DNA of 64,000 bases from an uncultured Oribacterium sp. (GTDB taxonomy: Bacteria > Bacillota > Clostridia > Lachnospirales > Lachnospiraceae): contig CAMKKZ010000010.1 of NCBI GenBank assembly GCA_946413525.1, forward strand, positions 62,001 to 126,000, given 5' to 3'. The notes below the pieces were generated by a model. The model did no database searches, had not been told where the DNA came from, and saw only the letters and a program-made list of their open reading frames with translations. The translations under genes and the position numbers were made by a program. Shown piece by piece: positions 35,701-43,598 of the stretch; the stretch's first letter is position 1, and each line of letters starts with the position of its first letter.

Positions 35701-37589
35701 AAAAGGACAGAGCTCTTCAGGTAATCCATGCCCATCCGGCTGGTTCCCCAGCCAATGGCCTCGTAGTCGTATCCCGACTGCTCCACGTACATCTTCTCGT
35801 CTTCTATTTCAAGATCGGAAAGGCCGTCGGCCTTGACATCGATCCCACTTTCGCTCTTTCCATTGGTTTCAAGGAAGGAATTAGTAATGCTTTCCCGCTT
35901 CTCCGGCACGACAACCCCGGGGTATACGGGATACGGCGTTTCCGGGGCATCGTCAAAATCCAGGATGACGGCAGCATCCGGCCAGCATTCCTCCTGGGAA
36001 TAGCTTTTCCGAAGAAACTCATATGCCTCCCGTGCCTTTTCCGGGGAGCTGTACTGCAGTACATATTCCCGGAAAGCCGGGTAGGAAATGACCTGCTCCG
36101 CTCCGTGCCCCTCCGGCTCCCTGTCGTCAAAAACCACAAGACGGGCACTCTGAAAACGGGCGTCCCCGCCCTCTTCATCTTCTTCCCCCATCAGGGACGC
36201 GGAATAGAAAGCTTCCTCCGGATCAAAGCCCTGTCCCTCGTCCAGCCTCTCCACCTGGGCAAAAAGCTCGTCAAGGCCGCCGGCCACATGCCGCTCCGGC
36301 TCCGTGACAATGGATTCCGATTCCGAAATGACCTGTTCCGATGTGGCTTCAGTGGAAGCCTGCTCACTGGCAAACTGTTCCGAATCAGTCCCTTCCGCGG
36401 TATTTTGTTCTGATTCTGCTTCTTCCGCGGTGATTTGCTCTGATTCTGCTTCTTCCGCGGTAATCTGCTCTGATTCTGTTTCTTCCGCGATATCTTGTTC
36501 CGACGCGACCTGTTCAGAAGTGAACGGCTGCTCTGACGAATCTGTTCCCGAAGCAGCATCCGAATCGGAATCCGATCCAATGACAGCCAAATCTTCTGTT
36601 TCTGCTACAGCCTCAGCTTCGGCATCAAACATAGCTTCGGCATCCGCACCATATTCGGCTTCGGCTACTGTCTCATTTGCAGAATCAGCCTCCGTTCCTT
36701 CTCCATATCCAAAATCGTCTTCTGTTCCTTCTCCCTTTTCGAAATCAGCCTCAGCTTCTTCTCCGTTTCCAAGATCAGTCTCTGTTTCTTCTCCATTTTC
36801 AAAATCATCCCCTGCTTCTTCTCCATTTTCGGGATCAGCTTCAGCTTCCTCTCCGTTTTCAAAATCAAACTCTGCTTCTGTATCGGCCACCGTGATAGGT
36901 TCCGTATCTTCATCAGTAATGGTTTCGGATTCCGTTTCTGTTAAAGCCTCAGCCAGCTTTTCGTCTTCAGTCAGAGCATCGTCTGCATCATCTGCTTCTT
37001 CCTGAATCTGTACCATTGAATCATGTGATTCTATATCGAATTCAGCATCAGCATCAATATCAGCCTGAACGTCTTGCGTTATGGCCGCTGCCTCCACATC
37101 AGCCTCTTCTTCCGAAATCGGGGCAGTCTCCACACCTGCTTCCCCTTCCCGCAGGATGCTAATGCTGTCTTCAGCCGTTTCCCCATCCTGGATCAGATCC
37201 GATTCATCGGTGTTTGATTCCTCTTCCTCCATCATGGCTGGGGAATCTGCCTCCTTATCAGAATCAGCATCCGTATTAATATCAGTATCGGTATCTGTAT
37301 CAGTATCAGCATCAATATCAATATCTGTATCCGCGGCAAGAACAATATCCGTATCTGAATCAGTATCGATGTCCGCATCCGCATCCGTATCTGCATCATT
37401 ACCGATGTCCGCGTCCGCATTCGAGTCGATTTCGGTTTCATCTTCCTGAATGGAATGGGTCACTTCCGAATCTGAATTAATACCTGCAGATGTATCCTCA
37501 AAGGCAAATGCTACTGAGCCGAAAAACAAGCAAAGAGCCAGCAGCAAGGAGCCTGATCTTTGTATAAAAGCAAATTTCTTTCGCATCAT
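32730..37589 (-). CDS. Giant secreted subtilase with BspA-like and Big_2 domains
   Basis: A 1,619-residue exported S8 serine protease. The start at 37589 has AGGAGG six bases upstream; a signal peptide follows (SGSLLLALCLFFGSVAFA). Residues of about 30-400 are an acidic low-complexity region made of several nested repeats. The catalytic triad is visible as VAVLDSGINLSHPLF (Asp), GHGTSVSGIIVD (His) and GTSGTSLSAPYMAAAG (Ser), with the oxyanion Asn in SAGNNG. Then come a CTICGKTV cysteine pair, a BspA/DUF285-type repeat region (SMFYECDALKTVSLKNFN, WMFSGCDSLTSLDLSSL) and four Big_2 Ig-like domains (KKAGKTVITAKAKDGSG). A wall or matrix protease is likely; no sortase motif is seen. It lies downstream of a small membrane protein and upstream of nothing in the pilus set. 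Confidence 0.92.
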   Translation of the reverse strand: MMRKKFAFIQRSGSLLLALCLFFGSVAFAFEDTSAGINSDSEVTHSIQEDETEIDSNADADIGNDADTDADADIDTDSDTDIVLAADTDIDIDADTDTDTDTDINTDADSDKEADSPAMMEEEESNTDESDLIQDGETAEDSISILREGEAGVETAPISEEEADVEAAAITQDVQADIDADAEFDIESHDSMVQIQEEADDADDALTEDEKLAEALTETESETITDEDTEPITVADTEAEFDFENGEEAEADPENGEEAGDDFENGEETETDLGNGEEAEADFEKGEGTEDDFGYGEGTEADSANETVAEAEYGADAEAMFDAEAEAVAETEDLAVIGSDSDSDAASGTDSSEQPFTSEQVASEQDIAEETESEQITAEEAESEQITAEEAESEQNTAEGTDSEQFASEQASTEATSEQVISESESIVTEPERHVAGGLDELFAQVERLDEGQGFDPEEAFYSASLMGEEDEEGGDARFQSARLVVFDDREPEGHGAEQVISYPAFREYVLQYSSPEKAREAYEFLRKSYSQEECWPDAAVILDFDDAPETPYPVYPGVVVPEKRESITNSFLETNGKSESGIDVKADGLSDLEIEDEKMYVEQSGYDYEAIGWGTSRMGMDYLKSSVLFSGMESDRLSGQVTVAVLDSGINLSHPLFEDRISDESYNFYDGNSDVDDDMGHGTSVSGIIVDATPDNVEILSLKVCKANRFTTDLRITNALLYALEQDVSCVNMSFSALYNEAASNVTSYDYAFRKLNEAGIPCFASAGNNGVDVARAYPANSKWTLTVSALDDDDGIASYSNYGTDHDGCYGIDFCAPGTRITTANLYGGYSEGTSGTSLSAPYMAAAGAYIKLLHPNYNVAKVKAALKEICIDLGDSGRDEYYGWGLPILTDLLDDEEEASGHVHDWNLTVLKEAGDEDGQARYTCTICGKTVSRVLHAGNAVSTLPDGGTFNANLKCVASGNWSKTSQDEDSIIKTIKWDSAAMYGGTEIQQDGYPVYLKKGSNGTILIWSESSKLKVNSDASFMFSNLKSLTDMSSLLPHLDTSGTSNMYAIFYNDVSLNKLDLSGFDTSMVTDMGWMFGNCSSLSSPVIKNFVTTKVTSLDSMFYECDALKTVSLKNFNTASVTNFKWMFSGCDSLTSLDLSSLSMSSATTMYCMFYKCDKLSTLNLGKRNGSCYTNMDWMIANCPKLNTLNLSKLDMAYCNSAENMLGSDKALENIYVPTNVASYLSIDLPAMFCYVSGSTFTKYQKLPTGQARSFRISPYHAVKSLSLEDLRIAAGKTASIEASFTPSNASFKKLTWGSSNSNVATVSSTGVITALRSGRTTITAGTLDGSYISASCVVTVTRTGPVLVQSISLNRQKATLKLDQKKKKTVQLSATILPSSATDQELTWTSSKKSVATVSQTGKVTAKKAGKAVITAKAKDGSGVSAKCVITVSPVLVTGLEMSKSSASISLRQSKLKTLQLSVSVTPAIASNQAVTWKSSKKAVATVNSQGLVTAKKAGKTVITATAKDGSGVKARCTITVRPYLVTKLKMNKSAATIYAGNSSKNTVRLRVSVTPAKASYKKIAWKSSRKSVATVNSNGLVTAKKAGKTVITAKAKDGSGKTARCTITVK
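36380..37445 (-). repeat. Nested coding repeats in the subtilase N-terminal region
   Basis: Three repeat types follow one another: DTDTD/DADAD stretches encoded by GATACxGAT-like 6-bp units (about 37230-37440), a block with NGEEAEADFENGEE-type units of about 33 bp (36660-36895), and SEQITAEEAE units of 30 bp (36380-36510). All are multiples of three. Confidence 0.8.
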
Positions 37590-37639
37590 TTGCAGCCTCC
37601 TATTGTAATATTCATGTACGACAAATCCCATACTAACGC

Positions 37640-37690
37640 TTTGATTCTATTTCTGATTCCCTATTCCCTATTCTCTATTCCCTATTCATT
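37640..37690. repeat. Short tandem repeat before the subtilase gene
   Basis: About four copies of a 7-bp unit CCCTATT/CTCTATT lie between the subtilase and the upstream small gene and overlap the stop of the latter. Confidence 0.65.
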
Positions 37691-38101
37691 TTCTTTTGCC
37701 AGATATTCAAGCAGTTCATCCTTTGATAACCATGAAAAGTCAAAACTCAGCTCATCCCCGTGAAAAAAGAAAACCAGGAATTTCCCCCTGTGTTCCCTCT
37801 CCAAACCATATGCCTTGATTGACAATCTGCGAAGGCCATTGGGCTGCATGTTTCCTACATCTACAAACTTTTTATGCTCCGCATCATAAGCCATGACCGC
37901 GTGGCCATCAAAATCTATCAAATGCAGCGTGGCCAGATCTGAAGCAGCGTTCTCAAACTCCATGTCAAGGTACTGGGAAGTACGCGGCTTGTAATTGGAA
38001 ATATGCGGTAGAGCAATCAAGATCAACATGGTGGCGATGCAAATTATAAGAAGAACGACGATTGAAAGGATGCCTGCATCCGTCTTCAGCCGATAACCCA
38101 T
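37682..38101 (-). CDS. Small single-pass membrane protein, unknown function
   Basis: A 139-residue protein with a short positive N-terminus, one hydrophobic segment (ILSIVVLLIICIATMLILIAL, about 11-31) and a soluble domain of about 100 residues. The soluble part contains ENAASDLATLH and AVMAYDAEHKKFVDV. The layout resembles a pilin-like or pseudopilin protein, but there is no clear prepilin cleavage site (no Gly followed by a Phe-rich helix with Glu5), so I do not assign it. It has its own predicted promoter and precedes the subtilase by about 90 bases. Confidence 0.7.
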   Translation of the reverse strand: MGYRLKTDAGILSIVVLLIICIATMLILIALPHISNYKPRTSQYLDMEFENAASDLATLHLIDFDGHAVMAYDAEHKKFVDVGNMQPNGLRRLSIKAYGLEREHRGKFLVFFFHGDELSFDFSWLSKDELLEYLAKENE

Positions 38102-38173
38102 AATTCTTCACCCATTTTTAAACGTTCAGAAGCCTTTGTCAGGGATCCAAAAGTCATAATTATAGATAATGAC

Positions 38174-38202
38174 AGTATACCTTTAGTCCTTTTGTTTTTC
38201 AA
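38174..38202 (-). promoter_or_regulatory. Predicted promoter for the small membrane protein
   Basis: On the minus strand TTGAAA (38197-38202), a 17-base spacer and TATACT (38174-38179), ending about 70 bases before the start codon. It may also serve the subtilase gene. Confidence 0.6.
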
Positions 38203-38280
38203 TAGCCATCCTCCAAAATCATCAAAAAAGAGCCGGCAGCTGCACTGTCAGCCCTTATTGGCGATTCTCATTTTCGGATT

Positions 38281-38505
38281 TTCACTTTCTTCCCCGTGAA
38301 GACCAGGGAACAGACGGATGACTCCACAAAAGGACTTCTGTGCGTACTTCTCACCCGTTCTGTCCAGGGAGCAGACTTTCTAACCCCTGCTAGAGAGAAT
38401 CGTTATCGCTTCTCCCCCCTGCTGTCCAGGGAGCAGACGGATGGGCACGGGCAAAGTGCTTGTCCATACAGTTCTTCTCCGTGCCGTCCAGAGATCAAGC
38501 GTTTC
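38281..38505. repeat. Degenerate 60-bp repeats in the gap after the ATPase-LDH fusion
   Basis: Four imperfect copies of a unit with the core GTCCAGGGAGCAGACGGATG occur at about 38306, 38365, 38422 and 38486. Spacers between cores differ in length and the cores diverge, so this is not a CRISPR array. No gene is visible. Confidence 0.6.
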
Positions 38506-38509
38506 CTTA

Positions 38510-38588
38510 GTTCAGTCTGACCATGTCAATCAGCAGTTCGGTCTGACCATGTCAATCAGCAGTTCGGTCTGACCATGTCAATCAGCGC
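38510..38588. repeat. Three 26-bp tandem copies at the end of the fusion gene
   Basis: Three nearly identical copies of a 26-bp unit (core TCTGACCATGTCAATCAGCA) abut each other and end next to the stop codon of the ATPase-LDH fusion. Confidence 0.85.
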
Positions 38589-38590
38589 GT

Positions 38591-39997
38591 TCAGAAGCAC
38601 CTCTCTTTTCTTTCCCTTCTGCATTCTTCGATTTTGCCACAGCGATAACACAGTTCATTGTTGCAAATACCATCATTCGTGAAATACGAACAGATATTGT
38701 CCACGGTAGTCTCGGCGATATTATTCAAGGCTTCCTCCGTCAGGAAGGCCTGGTGTGATGTCACGATGACATTCGGCATGGAAATAAGGCGTGACAGGAG
38801 TTCGTCATTCAGGATGTGCCCGGAACGATCTTCAAAGAAAATATCCGCCTCCTCCTCATACACGTCAAGGCACGCCGCCCCGATTTTCCGCTGCCGAATG
38901 CCGTTTAATAATGCTTCCGCGTCAATCAGGCCACCTCTTGAAGTATTAAGAATGACCAGCAGCGCGAGTACATCGTCCCTTGTCCTGAAGCTTTCAAGGT
39001 CATTCTGGAAACGGGATGTATTCACCAAAGCCTCCTCACCGATAATCAGCCCGGCAACCGTCTCCTGAAGACCGTCAAAATCCAAACTTATGTAATCCGT
39101 CAGTGCCTCCTGAGCCGAGGTTTTTCCCCAGAAAGAACGGCAGACCCCCTCGCTGCAAGCCCTCATCAACGAATAGGGATTATAAATTCCATTTCGTCCG
39201 GAAAGAGTGTAGCCATCATACCAGGATCTGAGCTCCTCAAAATCCATCCCGTTTTTCACGCAAAGTCTTCTGGCCTCCTCTTCCGTAAATCCGGCGTATT
39301 CCACAAACTCTCCCGGATGAAGCATGGTATATTCATCAAAATCGGAAATGGCCGACTGCGTGCCATCCTTCCTGATCGGAAGGATTCCCGTCATATAAGC
39401 TGCTGCCACGACCCTCGGTGTGAAATTGCCGTTCTTGAACCATCCCCTGAGCAGGTTCAGGTAGGCATCCTGTGCCTCTTTGTCACGTTTCGCCTCCCGG
39501 ATTACGGCATCCCACTCATCGATAAGGAAAATGAATGGCTTGCCATCCTGCCGCTCCGTACAATGAATAAGAAAGTCATTTAAGCTGCAACCCGCCGGAG
39601 GAGCAAAACCCATGGCGGATAAATCCCTCCAGATCGCGCCTTCAATCATGGCGGGAATATCCTTCATCGAGCCATTATGTTTCTTGATATCTGAGGTGAA
39701 AGCGGTAATGTCGATGGAAATGACATTATAGCTGTTCATATACTCTCTGTAATCCCCGCTTCCGGCAATGGCCATGTCCCTGAACAATCCATAAGAATCA
39801 CAGGAACAGTCATAAAAAGCCGTGAGCATCCTGACCGCGTAAGACTTCCCGAAACGGCGCGGCCGACTGACACAGACCAGCTTATTCCTCCGGCTGATTC
39901 TCCGATTAATGAGCTCTGCCAGGCCTGTTTTGTCCACGTAATCCGCATCCGCAATCTCAGCAAAAGCCCTGTTACCCAGATTTACATAAATCCCCAT
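38591..39997 (-). CDS. Chimeric protein: AAA-ATPase N-terminus fused to the C-terminal part of D-lactate dehydrogenase
   Basis: Residues 1 to about 348 match the AAA-ATPase family whose full-length relative is encoded at 44805-46472: VDKTGLAELINRRI, Walker-like SRPRRFGKS (about 43-51), FLIDEWDAV (Walker B-type), and the WYDGY motif (about 258-262). At LLVILNTSRGG the protein switches to a fermentative D-lactate dehydrogenase (LdhA) C-terminus: NTSRGGLIDAEALLNGIRQ, KIGAACLDVYEEEADIFFED and VTSHQAFLTEEALNNIAETT, which includes the catalytic His. The ATPase has lost its PD-(D/E)XK nuclease domain, and the dehydrogenase has lost its N-terminal substrate domain and the first part of the Rossmann fold. 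Neither activity should be complete. The tail NNELCYRCGKIEECRRERKE is Cys-rich. The frame is fully open for 468 residues. Confidence 0.85.
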   Translation of the reverse strand: MGIYVNLGNRAFAEIADADYVDKTGLAELINRRISRRNKLVCVSRPRRFGKSYAVRMLTAFYDCSCDSYGLFRDMAIAGSGDYREYMNSYNVISIDITAFTSDIKKHNGSMKDIPAMIEGAIWRDLSAMGFAPPAGCSLNDFLIHCTERQDGKPFIFLIDEWDAVIREAKRDKEAQDAYLNLLRGWFKNGNFTPRVVAAAYMTGILPIRKDGTQSAISDFDEYTMLHPGEFVEYAGFTEEEARRLCVKNGMDFEELRSWYDGYTLSGRNGIYNPYSLMRACSEGVCRSFWGKTSAQEALTDYISLDFDGLQETVAGLIIGEEALVNTSRFQNDLESFRTRDDVLALLVILNTSRGGLIDAEALLNGIRQRKIGAACLDVYEEEADIFFEDRSGHILNDELLSRLISMPNVIVTSHQAFLTEEALNNIAETTVDNICSYFTNDGICNNELCYRCGKIEECRRERKERCF

Positions 39998-40112
39998 TCA
40001 AGCCCTCTTTCCTTGATTTCACGCCCCCGGAGCCCCCTGTCCATCATGACCGGCGATTTCGGTGAGAAGTCATCCATCTCCAGATATTCCAGTCCTATAA
40101 GAGAAAAAATAT
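39998..40112. other. Gap upstream of the fusion gene
   Basis: The 507-bp gap from 39998 to 40504 holds two mobile repeats (40113-40306 and 40316-40450). The rest, including this part, shows no gene. Confidence 0.5.
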
Positions 40113-40306
40113 CCACCTGTACGGTTGAATGGCCTAAAGGCCATTCTGAATACCCCTAAATTCGCAAAACCGCCCGCTTCGCGTGCTTAAAGATTTGCTT
40201 CGCAAATCGTTTTGCTCATTTAGGGGTAGGTTGCTCATCCAAAGCGATATTTTGATTACGGTAAACCGTATCAAAATATCGCTTTGGATGGCAACCGTAC
40301 AGGTGG
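40113..40306. mobile_element. 194-bp palindromic MITE, copy 1
   Basis: Perfect 15-bp terminal inverted repeats CCACCTGTACGGTTG / CAACCGTACAGGTGG bound the element, and an 8-bp direct repeat AAAAATAT flanks it (40105-40112 and 40307-40314). Inside, two long stems can form: ACCCCTAAAT with its partner around a GC-rich loop, and CATCCAAAGCGATATTTTGA with its complement. It encodes no protein. A same-length copy in inverse orientation is at 51865-52058. Confidence 0.9.
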
Positions 40307-40315
40307 AAAAATATT

Positions 40316-40450
40316 GTGAATATTCAGTTAGCACCTCGCGCTTGCCGCGAGCTGCGTATGAAAGCGTTGAAAAGCACGCCTCGGGCGTACTAGGAATGCA
40401 CGTAAGCGCCACATCCGAGGCGTAACTGTTCAGCTTGACTGAACAGTTAC
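40316..40450. mobile_element. 135-bp non-autonomous element with GTAA ends, copy 2
   Basis: About 90% identical to 27437-27571 and of the same length. The right end CTGAACAGTTAC is intact; the left end has diverged (GTGAATATTCAG). It begins two bases after the target duplication of the neighbouring MITE. No clean flanking duplication is left, so it is probably older than copy 1. Confidence 0.75.
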
Positions 40451-40504
40451 GAAATTATTGAAATTGAGTATCCATTTTCACCCAGTTCCCGGTTCAACAG
40501 TACA

Positions 40505-41188
40505 TCATTCATGGGATTCCTTCTCCCCCTGACCTTCATCTTCCGTGCTGCCGCTTTCCATGTTCCTCCGAAAAGCGGGCAGGAGTATCAGCGCGTTCAT
40601 ATAGGTCATGGAAGGAAGCCCGAGAAGAAAGATAAGGGGTGAAAAAAATGGCATGATATAAAGCCCTGCAAGGAACAAAAGGGCAAAGGCCGCATCCATA
40701 ACAAGGATCAATATCGTCCTCCCAAGGCAGCGAAGGGAAAGGAAGGCGGAATTCATCAGCGTCCTGGCGATGGTGTTCTCATACCTTGAAAGCAGCGGCC
40801 ATACATAGAGGAACACAAAGCCCCACAGCAAAATGAAGGCGCCGGTCACGGACAACAGAGCGATCCGAATGCCGGACCCCGCCGGGAAGGCCTTGCTGAA
40901 ATAATAAAAATCAAAGGTAAACAGCCCCCCCAGGAGGAAAAGGATGAGCCAAATGACGGTGGCCTGGCGGAAGTTCTGCCGGAAGCTCTTGAAAAACATG
41001 CGGATCATACCATTATCCTCATCCAGGATGATCTTTATCATGCAGTAATAGAGGGCCGTCGTGGACGCCCCGAAACTTATGACCGGAAGGCTGCAAAGCA
41101 TCCAGAGGAAATTCAAAAGCATGAGATCCCCCAGGCGGCCCATGAAGCGCCAGAAGGGGCTGTCATAATTAAACATGGAACGGAACAT
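40505..41188 (-). CDS. YesL-family (DUF624) membrane protein
   Basis: A 227-residue polytopic protein with the family start FNYDSPFWRFMGRLGDLMLLN (in parts) and the LWMLCSLPVISFGASTTALYY segment typical of YesL. Five to six hydrophobic segments are visible. The start at 41188 has GGAGG seven bases upstream. YesL proteins often accompany carbohydrate ABC transporters; here there is none, and the upstream gene is a BCCT transporter 145 bp away. The role is unknown. Confidence 0.88.
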   Translation of the reverse strand: MFRSMFNYDSPFWRFMGRLGDLMLLNFLWMLCSLPVISFGASTTALYYCMIKIILDEDNGMIRMFFKSFRQNFRQATVIWLILFLLGGLFTFDFYYFSKAFPAGSGIRIALLSVTGAFILLWGFVFLYVWPLLSRYENTIARTLMNSAFLSLRCLGRTILILVMDAAFALLFLAGLYIMPFFSPLIFLLGLPSMTYMNALILLPAFRRNMESGSTEDEGQGEKESHE

Positions 41189-41333
41189 ATCCTCACCTCC
41201 AAATTGTCCTTCCGCCCGGCCCCTCAACGGCTGGCTTTTCAGGCGGCGCAGGAGCCATCGCCGTGTATGCCTTCCGCCTGGCCAACTGTCAAAGGATCAA
41301 TCCCCGCGGCTCCAGGGCACAGGCCTTGCCGCG

Positions 41334-43193
41334 TCACCCTTCCCCATAGGCCCTTTCCCAGTTTTCAATCAGATTCTCAATGGCATCGTCCGACATGGAG
41401 TCTGACATGTCCAAATCTTCTTTTTTTCCGGCATCATCCGACCTGCTGACAGCCGCCGCTTTCCCTGCAGCATCTGTCTTGGAAGAAGCGTTGCTTTCGT
41501 TATCAGCTTTGGAAGAAGCATTGCTTTCATTATCCGCCTTGGAAGAAGCGTTGCTTTCATTATCTGCCTTAAAAGAAGCATTGCTTTCATTATCCGCCTT
41601 GGAAGAAGCAACTGGCCCGCCCACATGACCGACTTTTTCCAGGTCGTCGCCCTCTCCCTCTTTTTCAAGATACTGCCCCGCATCCTTCAAGAAGCTGGCC
41701 ACGATGAGCAGCATGACGAAGCCTATGGGGAAGGCGGCGATAATGGAGACGGACTGGAGGTTCGCCATCGAGCTCTCCGAAAAGACCAGCGCCACGGGCA
41801 GGAGGATCAGAAGCACGGACCAGAAAGCCTTGACCCCTGCGGCAGGCTCCTCATCCTCTGCCAGATCCTGATAAGTATATTGGGATGCCACCAGCGCGAT
41901 GGAATCAAAGGATGTGGCATAAAACGCGATCATGGACAAAGACATGACCAGAAGGACCAGGGAGGAAAGAGGCAGCGTCCGTAAGATTGCTATGATGGTT
42001 TCATACATATTCCCAGCCGCATGATAAATCCCCACAACGTCCAGCTTTCCGAGAACCTGAAGCCCCAAGCCGTAATTCCCAAGGACAATGAAGCTGATGA
42101 CCGTGCTTCCCATGCCGAAGACATAGCCTCCCAGAATCGTCTGGCGGACCGTCCTCCCCCGGGAAATGCTGCCAATGAAGAAGGGCGCGGCAACGCACCA
42201 GACCATCCAGTAGGCCCAGAAGAAAATCGTCCAGTTCTGGGCGAAGCCCGTTTCCCTGAGGGGATCCGTATAAGTGGCCAGGGTGAAGAAGTTCTGGCAG
42301 AGCCTCCCCAGCGCCGAAAAGCCCGTGTCAAGGATATACCGCGCCTCGCCGCCGAAAAGCAGCACGTAGGCAAGGAGCCCGTAAAAAAGGTAGGTGCAGG
42401 CATTGGCTAGGATGGAGACGCCCCGCATCCCCTTCATGACGGAATAAGTATAGATCAGGCATGTGACGATGAGGATCAGCACGGTCAGGGCGCGCTCAGA
42501 CATAGGAATGTTGAAAAGCGTCCGGAACACTTCCGCAAGAAGCGGCGTAGCGACGGAAAAAGTGGTCGCGGTCCCGGCCAGAAGGGCGAACACAGCCAGG
42601 AGGTCCACAAGCCTCCCGGCAAACCCCTCCGTCCCTTTTCCCAAAAGCGGCCGACAGGCCTCGGAATATTTCTGACGGCTCCGCTTCCGGACATGGAGCA
42701 TGAAGCCGAACGCCACGGCCAGCACAAGGTAAAAGGCCCAGGGGATCGGCCCCCAATGGAAAAGGGTAAACGTGCTTGCCCAGTCCTGCACCGGGCCCAT
42801 GCCCAGCACCCGGGGTTCCTCCGCATAGGAAATCCATTCGCAGAGGGAGTAGAAAAGGATGTCCGCGGCAAGGCCTGCCGTAAACATCATGGAACCCCAA
42901 GAAAAGAAACTGTACTTCGGCTTCTCTTCCCTCCCCCCAAGCCTGATTTCCCCGAACCGGGAAAAGCAGAGGAAAAGGGAAAGCAGGAAGAAGAACAGCC
43001 CAATCACAAGGTAATAAAGCCCGAACGCATCCCCAAGGAAGCTCCTGACCGCAGAAAGGACTTCATTGGATCTGTCCGGCTGCAGAAAAAAGAAGAAGCA
43101 CATAAAGAGGATCAGGAGAAATGGCAGCAACGTGACAAAAAAATCAATACGCTTATTATCGGATTCGAATGGTTGAAAGTGTTTTTTGTTCAT
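41334..43193 (-). CDS. BCCT-family betaine/carnitine/choline transporter with a repeat tail
   Basis: A 619-residue transporter of the betaine-choline-carnitine family. The substrate-site helix is recognisable (FWAYWMVWCVAAPFFIGSIS, then RGRTVRQTILGG, about 310-345). About twelve membrane helices can be traced. The start at 43193 has GGAG seven bases upstream and a strong promoter. It likely imports a quaternary ammonium compound for osmoprotection or methylamine metabolism; substrate is not predictable. The cytosolic C-terminal tail of about 110 residues contains five copies of a ten-residue repeat (SSKADNESNA) and ends in an acidic segment. Such tails act as osmosensors in some BCCT carriers; here the repeats make that uncertain. 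Confidence 0.92.
   Translation of the reverse strand: MNKKHFQPFESDNKRIDFFVTLLPFLLILFMCFFFFLQPDRSNEVLSAVRSFLGDAFGLYYLVIGLFFFLLSLFLCFSRFGEIRLGGREEKPKYSFFSWGSMMFTAGLAADILFYSLCEWISYAEEPRVLGMGPVQDWASTFTLFHWGPIPWAFYLVLAVAFGFMLHVRKRSRQKYSEACRPLLGKGTEGFAGRLVDLLAVFALLAGTATTFSVATPLLAEVFRTLFNIPMSERALTVLILIVTCLIYTYSVMKGMRGVSILANACTYLFYGLLAYVLLFGGEARYILDTGFSALGRLCQNFFTLATYTDPLRETGFAQNWTIFFWAYWMVWCVAAPFFIGSISRGRTVRQTILGGYVFGMGSTVISFIVLGNYGLGLQVLGKLDVVGIYHAAGNMYETIIAILRTLPLSSLVLLVMSLSMIAFYATSFDSIALVASQYTYQDLAEDEEPAAGVKAFWSVLLILLPVALVFSESSMANLQSVSIIAAFPIGFVMLLIVASFLKDAGQYLEKEGEGDDLEKVGHVGGPVASSKADNESNASFKADNESNASSKADNESNASSKADNESNASSKTDAAGKAAAVSRSDDAGKKEDLDMSDSMSDDAIENLIENWERAYGEG
41475..41612 (-). repeat. 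30-bp coding minisatellite in the BCCT gene
   Basis: Five direct copies of a 30-bp unit encode SSKADNESNA-type decapeptides in the transporter's C-terminal tail. Unit length keeps the frame. Confidence 0.85.
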
Positions 43194-43222
43194 TTTTGCA
43201 CTCCTTAACTTGATTTTTGAAC

Positions 43223-43251
43223 AATATAACACTCATCTCATCCCATGTCAA
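43223..43251 (-). promoter_or_regulatory. Strong sigma-A promoter for the BCCT transporter
   Basis: On the minus strand a perfect -35 TTGACA (43246-43251), a 17-base spacer and TATATT (43223-43228). The start codon follows about 30 bases after the -10, giving a very short leader. Confidence 0.75.
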
Positions 43252-43354
43252 GCCATTTCCGATTCCCAAATCCATCTCTATAGTTCTATAGGGCAACCCT
43301 GATTTCGTGGGTTTTTAGCTATTTTAATTCCTGACAAACAGCCGCGGTATCGCC

Positions 43355-43579
43355 TCAGCCAAGTTCCTCCGAAAGCAGGTCCTTGAGCTTGCCCAGCTCC
43401 TCCGCCGTAAGGGTGACTCCCTTGCCCATTTTCTCATGTTCCGGATCCCACTCGCGAATGTCATATTTCGGCGCGCCATCATTCCAGGACACAAGGTTCA
43501 GCTCTTTCGTCCACCCCTTCGCGTTCTCGGAAAGCACGCCAATCTCCTTCTTGATTTCAAACTTAAATTCCTTTGCCAT
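43355..43579 (-). CDS. YdbC/PC4-type single-stranded DNA-binding protein
   Basis: A 74-residue protein beginning MAKEFKFEIKKEIGVLSENA and containing the GWTKELNLVSWNDGAPKYDI core followed by REWDPEHEKMGKGVTL. This is the YdbC family, a bacterial fold related to the human transcription cofactor PC4 that binds single-stranded DNA. The start at 43579 has AGGAGG seven bases upstream. It follows corA by 19 bases and is probably cotranscribed with it, though no functional link is known. Confidence 0.88.
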   Translation of the reverse strand: MAKEFKFEIKKEIGVLSENAKGWTKELNLVSWNDGAPKYDIREWDPEHEKMGKGVTLTAEELGKLKDLLSEELG

Positions 43580-43598
43580 AATAATACCTCCTGAATAA

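Noticed and set aside
37682-38101. Major pilin gene
   Set aside because: One N-terminal helix and a soluble domain fit in outline, but no prepilin cleavage motif or Glu5-type helix is present.
38281-38590. CRISPR-like array
   Set aside because: Repeat cores are degenerate, the gaps between them differ and the last three units are direct tandem copies without spacers; no cas gene is nearby.
40140-40425. Small proteins encoded in both 194-bp elements (shared peptide ISLWMSNLPLNEQND)
   Set aside because: The open frames come from the palindromic repeat itself, lack ribosome sites, and are disrupted differently at the edges.
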